From Diabrotica undecimpunctata (taxonomy: Eukaryota; Arthropoda; Insecta; Coleoptera; Chrysomelidae): a stretch of DNA of 64,000 bases. The stretch covers positions 147,774,429 through 147,838,428 of the forward strand of contig NC_092806.1 of the NCBI RefSeq assembly GCF_040954645.1, written 5' to 3'. Each line of letters starts with the position of its first letter. Position 1 is the stretch's first letter. The notes under the pieces were generated by a model. That model worked only from the letters and a program-made list of their open reading frames with translations. It made no database searches and was not told the DNA's origin. This document shows positions 55,208 to 64,000 of this stretch, piece after piece. A program made the position numbers and the translations under genes.

Positions 55208-55246
55208 AGACCAAGCCAAGAAGACCCCGGTCTTCTTGGCAGGTCT
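55208..55246. repeat. Stem-loop, 12-bp GC-rich arms with outer 5-bp stem
   Basis: GCCAAGAAGACC (55215-55226) and GGTCTTCTTGGC (55229-55240) pair exactly across 2 nt; AGACC and GGTCT outside extend the stem after a small bulge. Confidence 0.8.
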
Positions 55247-55439
55247 GGAACAAAAGTATCTCGAGGTAGGGAACACTACCGCAGAACTCCAACACACGTT
55301 CTCTCTGGAACTACTGTCTGTTACACACTGATGAAATTTGTCTCTGTTGACTGAGCAGCCTCCACCCCTACTGGCTAAAACGACTGTCTGTAACTCCTTG
55401 GTACTGACTGAGACAGCCGTTGGGTTAAGAGTTGTTTTT

Positions 55440-55737
55440 TACAAGCTGACGCTACATGTGGGCGATAATTACCCAGCGATCTGCACTTTTAAGGAAAAGC
55501 CATTTATTTTTCTATGGCTCTTTGTGAACATATAATATACGAAAGAACAGCCTTTTGTCTGCAAAAATGTATTAACAACCGTTTATTGTTTGATAGCGTC
55601 GGTGTTTTTGTACGCGGAATCTTGGCTAAATATACGAGAAGAATTAAAACTATCAAAAAGTCTCCTTATATTTTTACCAATTATACCAATGTTTATACAC
55701 AGTTGCGAAACTGCAACAAAAATGAAACTATTGCTGG
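55440..55737 (-). repeat. Dispersed LTR-like repeat, copy 2 (inverted)
   Basis: Reverse complement of 28409-28720: both contain TTGCAGTTTCGCAACTG at one end and AATTATCGCCCACATGTAGC at the other. About 300 bp, moderately diverged. Confidence 0.75.
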
Positions 55738-56014
55738 TTTATATTGACTGTTTTTTGTAATAAGATTTTTTTCATTTCCTTTTTTCTTTTAGTATTACGG
55801 TTCCATTTTCAGCATTCATTGTTTATTCATATTTTTAACTACATTTCGTTTTACTACTGTTTTTCTTTTCCTCTCTCGATATATTACTTAGTTCCTCCTA
55901 TTGTGTTACTTGAGCTTGGCATGAAATCCAAGGTTCGTTCCGGTCATTTTTTGTTCGTTTGTGGTGAGGGTAAAACGGCTAGTTGGATTGTGATTTATCA
56001 GGTGTCATGTGAGA

Positions 56015-56300
56015 GGATTTAACGAATAGAACACGATAAAAAAGAAAATTTAATACGACAGCATGTCAAAAGGACTTAAGACATATCTCTTTACTACTAT
56101 TGGCCCAATCGTGACGTGCGGGGTATTATATAACAAGATTTAGCGAATAGAATACAATGACAAAAAAAAAATTAAACATGGCGGTATGCCATAAAGACCT
56201 TAAGCTTGTATCACCTAAGCGAATTAGTGTTCAGATAGGTATAAGGTGTAATATGTCATATGAAATACGATACCAAAGAAAAATCAAATATTATGCCATA
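56015..56300 (+). repeat. Satellite-like tandem repeat, about 120-bp period
   Basis: The word CGAATAGAA-ACGAT-ACAAA recurs near 56020, 56142 and 56260, each followed by AAATT-AA and a GCATGCC-like word. Related monomers lie inverted at 58990-59235. Confidence 0.65.
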
Positions 56301-56689
56301 AATTAGACATTAGATACGTACCTTTACGCCTATTACGTCGATAGCAACGCGTGCTAGGGTTAATAGAATATGACATTTTGGACCACTGACGCCACGCGGT
56401 AACGGTGTTATTTATAAATTAAATAGATATGAAATATGCGATATTATTAGGGAATGGAGGTTAAACAATATTATTAGGGGATGTAAATATTAAAAAAGGG
56501 ATGTAAGCTAAATTACATTATAAGGGAATGTAAGTTATATAATTTTTAAGGCGATGTACGGTAAACAATATTATTTTGTATGGAAGCCAAGCAATATTAT
56601 TAGCGATTGGGTTTACTTCACAAATACTGCATTTTAACGAAAAAAATGCAACTGTTGATATAAAAGCGTTTAACATAGTGTATTGTCAA

Positions 56690-57152
56690 TACTGCGCTGA
56701 GACTGAGGTTTATTAAATGTTACGTCTGGTCCCAACTATTGTACGGGGTAGTTAAATATGGACGTTAAAAGCGCAAATAGTTAAGAAGCTTGAAGCTTTT
56801 GAACTTTGAATATACCGGAAAATGTTGGGCATTCCATGGACTGCTAGGGTCACCAATGAGGAACTGCTGAGAAGGATAGGTCGAGACAGAAAATTGTTGA
56901 GAACAATAAAATTACGCAAGACTGCATACCTTAGACTCATACTGAGGAATGACAAATATAGTCTTCTGCAGGTCATCATACAGGGTAGAGTCGATGGCTA
57001 AAAGGGAATAGATATTAGAAAGAGGAATTCATTGTTGCGAAATATTCAAGACTGACTGCAGACGAATTATTCCACGTTGCAAAAGACAGAGAAACTTTTA
57101 GAAATGTGGTCGCCAACCTCCGTCAATGGGGACGGCATAGGAAGAAGAAGAA
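56690..57152 (+). mobile_element. LINE-b C-terminal fragment, decayed
   Basis: Closely related to 22860-23335. Broken frames read LRLRFIKCYVWSQLLYG, RKMLGIPWTARVTNEELLRR, KTAYLRLILRNDKYSLLQVI, ending GGCATAGGAAGAAGAAGAA. Stops occur throughout. Starts almost where 22604-23335 reads CGCTGAGACTGAGG. Confidence 0.82.
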
Positions 57153-57369
57153 TTGTTAATATAAAACCATAAGGTTGATTCCGAGTTGCATACTATATTT
57201 TTATCGATGACCAACAAGTAATTTACTATTTTAAACTTGGTATCATACTTTTTAAAATGGATATAGAGTTGCATACTACATTTTAACTACATCAATTTCA
57301 CCACCTCCATACAATTATATAAATACATCATATACATATACATAGCCTTCCTATTAGAAATATGTTAAA

Positions 57370-57900
57370 ACGTTTTTTTGCAACATCTGCTTTTTGTAGT
57401 TCCTTCTCCTATCGGAGGTTAACTATCATCACAGCTATCCGTATCTTATTGGTATGTGGTATGATGTGCTTTATGACCTTCCTTACAATCCTTTTGTAGC
57501 CTTCTTAACACTTCTGCATTTGTAACTCGTTAGGTCCATAATATTTTCAAAATCGGTCTATAGCACCTTACCTCAAATGATTCCAACTTCTTTATATTAT
57601 CCACTTTTAGTGTCCAGCTTTCCATTCCATACAACAAAGTCGAGAACACGTAGCATCTTAAGGCACTTATCCTCAGCTGCAGAGGAAGGTCTCGATTAAC
57701 AAACACTGTTTTCATTTTTATAAATGCTTGTCTTGCAATTTCAATGCGTGTCTTTATTTCTCTAATCTGCTCATTGTTTTCATTTATCCAGGTTCCCAGA
57801 TATTTGTAGTTATTCACTCTTTCTGCTTGTTTTTCCTCGATATCTAGCCTTCCTACTGTATGTTGCTTAGAAATAATCATGCAATTGGTTTTCCTAACGT
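57370..57900 (-). mobile_element. LINE-b fragment, decayed
   Basis: Minus-strand frame 57530-57880 reads CMIISKQHTVGRLDIEEKQA, NNYKYLGTWINENNEQIREI, RISALRCYVFSTLLYGMESW, KKLESFEVRCYRPILKILWT and then a stop; VTNAEVLRRLQK follows in frame. Both ends are truncated. Confidence 0.8.
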
Positions 57901-57904
57901 TGTA

Positions 57905-58045
57905 TCCATATTTTATTTATTTATTTGCGACATCACGGAGTATTAAAGCTTTTTCGTCATTTAAAGGCATGGTAAGTCTCAAATGGCTCTAAACTAACCT
58001 ATTGTAAGATATTTACAAACGGCAGCTATGTACGCCGTTGCTCCC
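57905..58045. other. Spacer
   Basis: Nothing recognised. Confidence 0.4.
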
Positions 58046-58217
58046 GCTTGGCGGCGCTAGTGTAGTTGGGAGTCAACGTCATATAATATTATTTATCTAT
58101 GGTTAACGTTATGACAGTTCGTGAAGTTTGTATATGGTGTTTTTGTTTACGATTTAATAAATAATAAATACGGATCTTGGACTGTTTGTTCGTTAAAAAA
58201 CGAATTAAGCAAAAGGA

Positions 58218-58257
58218 ATGCCAAAGTTACTGGAAAAAAGGAAGAAATTATCGAAAG
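58218..58257 (+). other. Possible first exon with splice donor
   Basis: ATG opens a 13-codon frame MPKLLEKRKKLSK that runs into AAG-GTAAAC, a plausible 5' splice site. No downstream exon was recognised, so this is only a candidate. Confidence 0.2.
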
Positions 58258-58397
58258 GTAAACTATATTAATAATCTTCTTAATGTTTTATTTCTATAGC
58301 TCAGACCAAAATAAAAATATTTATGTTCATCTGAGTTTTATAGTGAAGTATTTGTATTTGGGTTTGAGCTAATACAGTCATGTAACGTAACAGTGGT

Positions 58398-58457
58398 GAC
58401 TTCTTTTGTATGTTAGTATATTAAATTAATTTAATATAAAAACATACAACAGAAGTC
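58398..58457. repeat. Palindrome, 30-bp arms, 27 of 30 matched, no loop
   Basis: GACTTCTTTTGTATGTTAGT... pairs with ...ACATACAACAGAAGTC around an AATT centre. Confidence 0.8.
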
Positions 58458-58989
58458 TTTACTTTATTTTAATATGTTATACCTATGGCATACAGCCAAC
58501 TACAGAGTTTTTCCTGTTAAATTCTTAGTAAATATGGCTGCAATTAAATATTACAGAAAAACATAAGTATTTTAACAAATACGTGCATTTATTGTCGGCA
58601 CATACTTATCCCTTCTTATTGCTAGAATCCACTTTTTTGTCATCAGAATATCTTTGGGAAACCTGTGTCCTGATGTTCTCGATGAGCACAAAGGCACAAC
58701 ACAACATTAAGCATTTTATTGTCTCAAATTAAATTCACACAGCCAAATAAACGAAATATTTACTTACAAGTAAATTGATTTGAAGAGTTGACGTGACCTC
58801 CCACTACACAAGCGCCACCTACGTTACGCTTTTCAGATTAGCTGCCATTGTTTATTCATTATACTTTCGTTAAATGTCACATAAATGTCATATTTTATGT
58901 TAAACGTCATATATTATTAGGTCAAGTTTTATGTCAAACATCAAATGTTACATAAATATCACGTTTTATGGTAGTGACGACAAAAGTTA

Positions 58990-59235
58990 AAATATTTTAT
59001 TTTATGAACCTTGATAGACCTAAGCGGCATATAGAGATGTCTCTAATGCATGTATGGCATAGTGTTTGATTTTTTTCATCGTATTCTATTCTCTAAATTG
59101 TCTTAGTTGTCTTATATGATACTTCGTACGTCACGATTGGCGCGATAGTAGTAAATATACGTATATAAAGCCATTTTGGCATGCCGTCATGTGTAACTTT
59201 TCTTTGTCATCGTATTCTATTCGTTAAACCCTCTT
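58990..59235 (-). repeat. Satellite-like tandem repeat, inverted relative to 56015-56300
   Basis: CATCGTATTCTATTC occurs near 59077 and 59209, a period of about 131 bp, each preceded by a GGCAT-type word; CGTCACGATTGG matches CCAATCGTGACG at 56106. Confidence 0.65.
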
Positions 59236-59370
59236 ACATGACACTTCATACGTCACGATCCAAATATCCACCACAAAAAGAGCCAAAAGTAACCAGAATG
59301 AATCCTAGATTTTGGTGAAAGCGCAGACTTTAATTCCTATAAGCGCCTCCACCATTTTAAAAGTTCTTTA

Positions 59371-59789
59371 TAGGGATGGCGGTTTTTGACAAAACACCGG
59401 TTTTCGGTTATACCGGTTTTTTTTACTTACGGTTTAACCAGGCGGTTATAACCGGGCAAAAAAACCGGTTTTTCCAAAAACCGGTTTTCGGTTTTTTTAA
59501 TCCAATAGGTTACAAGTTTGCACTTTCAATTTGCTTCTGTATTAATAAAATAAACTAAAATTTGAATTATGGTTTTGTTTGGAATAATTACTTGAGAATA
59601 ATAACTTTGATTTTGATCCAAAATAATACCTAACCTAATCCTAATCACCGTAAAAACCTAATAACCGGTTTTTACTTTAAAAATAAAAAACCGGTTATAA
59701 CCGGGACAAAAAAACAACCGATAAAACCGGTTATTGCGAAGTAAAAAAACCGGTTTTCGGTTAAAACCGGTAGGTTTTTCCCATCCCTA
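59371..59789. mobile_element. hAT-type MITE, 419 bp, 8-bp TSD
   Basis: Ends are TAGGGATGG and CCATCCCTA, exact inverted repeats of 9 bp, extended by many copies of ACCGGTTTT on both strands. The 8-bp word GTTCTTTA directly flanks both ends (59363-59370 and 59790-59797). An 8-bp duplication with TAGGG-type ends is characteristic of hAT elements. There is no transposase, so it is non-autonomous. Confidence 0.92.
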
Positions 59790-59799
59790 GTTCTTTATC

Positions 59800-61060
59800 C
59801 TTTATATCTTCAATTTTTACTATTGCTGCCGGTGATTTCCCATAAACAATTTTTATTATCTGAACATTCTTTACTTTCACAATAAACTTAGTAGCATGTT
59901 GAGTTTCTTCATTACTTATTTACTATAATTTCTTTCAATTCTTGATTTTCACAACCTTTTTTAACTGGGTGGTTAACTGTTTTTCTTTTTATGAAAGGAT
60001 TATCATTCTATTTCTCTTACTTTTTTTAGTAGATGATAATTTACTTTCAGTTCACATTCTTATTAATATTTTATCATCTAATATTTTAATAACTTTATTA
60101 TCACTAACTGTTCTTCAATAGTAAAGTTCTTCGTACAGCATTGTTGGTGTAAATTTTCTTGCTTAGCTGCTCGTTGTTCTTGTGTCAGCTCTAGTTGCTA
60201 ATAATAAATTAAAGATAAAAAGAAAGAAAAAAATTTAGCTGCTAAACTGGAGCAGATCCAGCAATTCTCACCTCTATTTCTTAGAAACGCCTACACTTTA
60301 AAGCATAAATTTGTGGTCTTTCTGAAAAATTAGCTCCGAGAAAATAGGTCTTGTTTTTTGTTATATAAAGATATTACACTTGTCAGTGGGTTGGATATTA
60401 ATGATGACTTTAAAAGCTGTGTAGAAAATGTATTTTATTGAAAGGTAGAAATGTAACTTTAAAATTCTTGTTGACGTATAAGGGACTTTTATAAATGATG
60501 CCATATAAATACAGTTTTATTTTTCATATGATTAATGTGCATAAACTTTAATTGTTATTGTGATTAATGTTTTCCTGATAATATACGTAATTACTGACAT
60601 CCGTACAGGAATATTTAATATAGTATTTTCTTTTTGTATTCTTCATCCACATTTTGTCGACTACATATTTGATTATTTATCAGCCTCTGAGGAGGACTTT
60701 TTACCCTAGAATAAGAGACAGTCACAACAGTCATTAACTTATACCAGCAATAACTTCGTCCTCATTCACACCAGAAATACAATTGGATGATGTTTGTCTT
60801 CTATTACGTGGACGTACAGATCTGAGTTTTTTCTTCATCGTTTTTCTTCATTTTCTAAGCTTTCTAGAACATAATAAGACTTTGCACGTATATTGTTAAT
60901 TAATTTGTATGCCTTCTGCTAAATACTACTCTATTAGATAGAGCCCTGTGTTGTGTGATTTTTGATGTTACTTTTTTATGAGCACACGTACCATCTCGTT
61001 CAATTTTTATCTTGTTTGTTGTGTTGGCTTTCATTACAGCAATTTTGGTGTTAACTAAAA
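59800..61060. other. No recognisable gene or element
   Basis: AT-rich intergenic DNA, no motif-bearing frames. Confidence 0.4.
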
Positions 61061-61069
61061 AAACGGGTG

Positions 61070-61240
61070 TGGCAGTCCAGTGGGATAGCCGGTAGAAGTT
61101 ATACTTCTATAAACGCGTTCGCCATTACAAATTTATATGGGAGTCAATCTGCACAATCATTACATATGTAATGCTATAGGTAAGAGACAACAGAAAGAGA
61201 AACAGAATTAGGTATATAGGTTTATCGTGCATCATTTACT
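61070..61240 (+). repeat. Possible tRNA-derived SINE
   Basis: TGGCAGTCCAGTGG resembles a polymerase III A box and GCGTTCGCC, about 45 nt later, a B box. The following CATTACATATGTAA...GGTAAGAGA is also present inverted at 62671-62702. Tentative. Confidence 0.25.
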
Positions 61241-61369
61241 GTATATAAACAACATTTGACCTGTAATAGGAGTATAGTAAATGAAGGATTGAATCAATAT
61301 TTTGATGAAAAGTAATGAAAATAAAATACCATTATTGGTAATGTGCAGCTACATTGTGCAGCTATGGAG

Positions 61370-61850
61370 TCTTGGACAATAAAGTGAGAAATCAAGTACA
61401 AAAAGCAAATAGACTGACAGGATGAATTAATAACACTATATGGCGAAACAGACACATTAACACTAAGATGAAGTCAAGAATTTATAAAGTTAGTGTAAGA
61501 CCAATAATGACATATGCCTCAGAAACAAGACCCGACACAGCCACAATACAAAGGCTACTAGAAACGGCAGAGATGAGAGTGAGAGTACTGAGAAGAGTTA
61601 AAGGAAATACGCTGAGAGATCGCAAGAGACAAAAGAAGCGAAGACATTAGAAGAAAATGTACCGTACAGTGTATAAGCGAAAAATTAAAATGGCATAACC
61701 CCATAAGCAGAATGGGGGAGACCCAAGTCGTCAAAGCAGCAAGAGGTAAGTCACCAGAAGTATTGGACGGCCGGGCAAAATACGGATTGACAATCTTCCA
61801 TAGATGTATTAATTCGCCCATGAACAAGCAGAATTGCTTATAAAGAATTT
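61370..61850 (+). mobile_element. LINE-d C-terminal fragment, decayed
   Basis: Reads NTIWRNRHINTKMKSRIYKV, SVRPIMTYASETRPDTATIQ, RLLETAEMRVRVLRRVKGNT, then broken frames ending RSIGRPGKIR. Matches the LINE-d copy in gene B intron 2 (AQTRPDT, RRLIETTEMKILRR). Confidence 0.8.
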
Positions 61851-61859
61851 TTCTTTATA

Positions 61860-62630
61860 GTTATAGCACATATTCAGTCCTTAATAATAAATACTAAAAG
61901 GGTCAAAAATGTTAGTATATAGTTTATTCTCATAAATTGTGGAGATAATAACAATATATTCAACATATATTCTAGCGAAAATAAATAAATTTATTCAATA
62001 TGCTAACGTGAAAAAAAAAAACAAAATAACCCAAGCAACTCTTTTCTGAACCTTAAAACTTGAATTACTAAATTTTTAGGTAACTGAACTAAGCCTCAAA
62101 TTAATTAATAGCGTCTTGGCGCCATTTTGTAAGATATTTTTAAATGGGACCATGGAAAAATTAATATATTATTTGAAAGCACTTGTATAAATCATTATGT
62201 CCCTGGATTTTTTTGATTCTTTGTGGCACCGTTTCAAAATCCCCACTAAATTGTGAAAATATTATTAAATTAACTCTCGGTGAAAGAATATCTCTTTCTT
62301 CCCAGATGGACAACGCCACTAGTATCATATATATGCCAAAAAATCTTTATTTAAAAATAAAATCGATTTTTTTTTAGAATTATCTCTATACATATAAACA
62401 TATATATAAAATAAATTTAAAATAACAATCATTGTATTTGTCCCTGTTTTTTGGTTGTATTTTGTGATTTTGTGTTTGTGTTTATTGATTTATTGTATTT
62501 CAAAAATGGAAAGGTTCCAGGAAGAATATTTATTTGTAAAAGACTTTGGCCAAATGTATATATCTACCGAATTAATATAAAATAATAATAATATTAATAA
62601 GTATTAAATATATTTACAAAAGGAACATTC
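61860..62630. other. No recognisable gene or element
   Basis: AT-rich; nothing recognised. Confidence 0.4.
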
Positions 62631-62636
62631 TTATTC

Positions 62637-62690
62637 TCGAGAGAGATAGAGAGAGAAAATATATCTTCTGTCTCTCTCTTACCTATATCT
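62637..62690. repeat. GA-rich and TC-rich microsatellites facing each other
   Basis: GAGAGAGATAGAGAGAGA is followed by TGTCTCTCTCTTA and can fold into a hairpin. Confidence 0.7.
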
Positions 62691-62724
62691 TACATATGTA
62701 ATGGTTTGGCCGATTTACTATATA

Positions 62725-63998
62725 TAATAACGGATTTATTACGGCTGTCGCCGCTTCTCCGCCCCCAATTTCCATCTTTTTCTGTCATATGCAGTTGCCT
62801 CTTCTAAGTCTCTTGCCGCCATTGCTTCATCAATATCGTTGCGCCAACTTCTCCGTGGTCGTCCTCTCTTTCTTCTTTCAGGAGGGATCCATTCCAGTAC
62901 TCTCCTAGGCCATCTGTACTCTGGCATTCTTTTAACATGTCCGAACCAGATTAATTGTTTTCTTTCTATGTCATCATTGATATTTCTCTCCATTTTCATT
63001 TCGTTTCTTATTTGTTTGTTTCTAACTCTCTCCAGTTTCGATCTACCGCAGCTTCGTCTCAGATAATCCATTTCTGTCGTCATAAGTTTGTTTTTATTAG
63101 CTTTGGTGACGTCCCATACTTCCGAACCGCAAAGTGTAATACTTTGAACTATACTACCGTAAATGTGTTTTTTGGTTTCTCGTCGAATTGTTTTTTGCCA
63201 GAGAAGAGAGTTTAAGGCACGGGTCGCTGCTCTGCCCTTGTTTATTCTTTCCCTGATTTCATCTGCGCTATTTCCCTTCTTGTTGAAAATGACCCCCAAA
63301 TATTTGCAGGATTGCACGCCTTTGATTTTGTCGTCTTCCAAGACTAGGTCACATATTTCATCTGTTCCCACTGAGAGATATTCACATTTTGTCATATTCA
63401 TGTTTAGACCTGCCACCTTATATTCTTCTTGCAGTTTTCTTACCATATAGCTAAGATCGTAGCTGTCTTCGGCAATTACTACCTGGTCATCAGCAAAGAA
63501 TAGTGTATATAGCTTGTTTTCTTCCACCGTTATTCCCATGTTTCTACATTTTTTTACTTATTTCACTAAGGATCTGTCCAAATAGATTTTAAATAAGGTG
63601 GGTGACAGACAGCAGCCTTGACGTAGTCCTTTTGTTGTTTGAAAAGGAGAGGTGATTTCTTGTCCCATTTTAATTCTCGCAAAGTTTTGTTCGTAATATT
63701 TTTGAGTGGCGTTAATAAGAATTGGGTTTATTTTCAAGTTACCCATTTCTATCCATAGTTGGGAGATCGGTACACTGTCATATGCTTTTTCCAAATCTAT
63801 TAAAGCTATATGAGTTTCTCTATTTCTCTGCACTCGTTTTTCCATTGCAATTTTTAATGTGAAGATATTATCCATAGTGGAGCGTCCGGCCCTAAATCCC
63901 GCTTGTTCTTCGGGTTGTTTGTCTTTGATATCATTTTCTATCAGGTTTCGTAGTACTTTTGAGTATAGTCGGCCTATAGTAGCAATCACTGCGATCCC
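62725..63998 (-). mobile_element. LINE-c reverse transcriptase, long copy with a single stop, cut by window edge
   Basis: Minus-strand order: YSKVLRNLIENDIKDKQPEE, QAGFRAGRSTMDNIFTLKIA, THIALIDLEKAYDSVPISQL (catalytic Asp), TTKGLRQGCCLSPTLFKIYL, one TAA at 63558-63560, NKLYTLFFADDQVVIAEDSY (catalytic FADD), AGLNMNMTKCEYLSVGTDE, CKYLGVIFNKKGNSADEIRE, LRRSCGRSKLERVRNKQIRN, KQLIWFGHVKRMPEYRWPRR, RRKRGRPRRSWRNDIDEAMA, DRKRWKLGAEKRRQP and stop. Frame is otherwise intact over 1250 nt, suggesting a relatively young copy. After the stop comes CCGTTATTATATATAG, a short TA tail. The 5' part lies outside the window. Confidence 0.9.
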
Positions 63999-64000
63999 TC

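Larger units (their letters stand above)
58048..58822. repeat. Inverted-repeat-flanked segment, about 775 bp
   Basis: GGCGGCGCTAGTGTAGTTGG near 58050 is matched in inverse orientation by sequence near 58788-58822 (TGACCTCCCACTACACAAGC). The interior has a 60-bp imperfect palindrome and a possible small exon (58218-58257). It could be a MITE-like element; no target duplication was found. Confidence 0.5.

Overview
This is an AT-rich window of an animal nuclear genome, almost certainly an insect. Three near-identical histidine-rich RR-2 cuticular protein genes identify it as arthropod. The density and mix of transposable elements (RTE-like and Jockey-like LINEs, mariner, piggyBac, hAT, Gypsy-type LTR elements, long TA runs) suggest a large, repeat-rich genome; a beetle is my best guess, by inference only. 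I see no bacterial genes, operons, rRNA, CRISPR arrays or convincing tRNA genes.

Host genes. Gene A (minus, 4223-4842), gene B (plus, 11453-14060) and gene C (plus, 18790-26644) share one design. A 9-nt first exon and a 54-nt second exon encode the signal peptide. A third exon of about 336-339 nt encodes an RR-2 chitin-binding domain followed by a His-Gly tail. Both introns are phase 0. Each gene has a TATATAAAC box preceded by a GTGGGAC motif. Gene A is compact (introns of 102-119 nt), whereas genes B and C have introns enlarged to 2-5 kb by mobile elements. A and B are divergent; B and C are in tandem.

Layout. 1-1.8 kb: minus-strand RTE-like LINE with endonuclease and reverse transcriptase, cut by the window edge. 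2.4-3.25 kb: dead DDE transposase. 4.2-4.9 kb: gene A. 5.3-10.9 kb: three decayed LINEs between A and B. 11.4-14.1 kb: gene B, with a 5'-truncated LINE flanked by a 15-bp target duplication just downstream. 15.1-16.4 kb: broken piggyBac transposase. 16.5-18.0 kb: a complete 1.5-kb non-autonomous LTR element. 18.7-26.7 kb: gene C, with LINEs and a decayed unknown gene in its introns. 27.5-35.4 kb: two more fragments of that unknown family and LINE-in-LINE nesting. 35.5-37.5 kb: mariner-type transposon with very long inverted repeats. 39.4-42.1 kb: LINE and mariner remnants. 42.4-54.1 kb: TA arrays, a perfect 93-bp-arm palindrome and two adjacent deleted copies of one Gypsy-type LTR retrotransposon. 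54-64 kb: inverted dispersed repeats, a satellite-like repeat, a hAT MITE with 8-bp TSD and three kinds of LINE fragment.

The LINE copies fall into recurring groups, labelled here a to f. LINE-a: 1-1790, 5338-7040. LINE-b, usually with a GAAGAAG tail: 8100, 19358, 22604, 39400, 56690, 57370. LINE-c, with a (TA)n tail: 14173, 32561, 62725. LINE-d: 12340, 61370. LINE-e: 24660, 32320. LINE-f, Jockey-like with an (AAAT)n tail: 9260.

The most unusual items are the paired LTR elements (a gag-integrase fusion beside a gag-protease-RT copy with a candidate -1 frameshift site), the perfect palindrome between TA arrays, the recurring unknown 'D-x-C-x-x-[QHP]-N-x-N' family, and the cuticle-gene cluster with shared promoter motifs. 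All coordinates were derived by eye, and boundaries of decayed elements are approximate.
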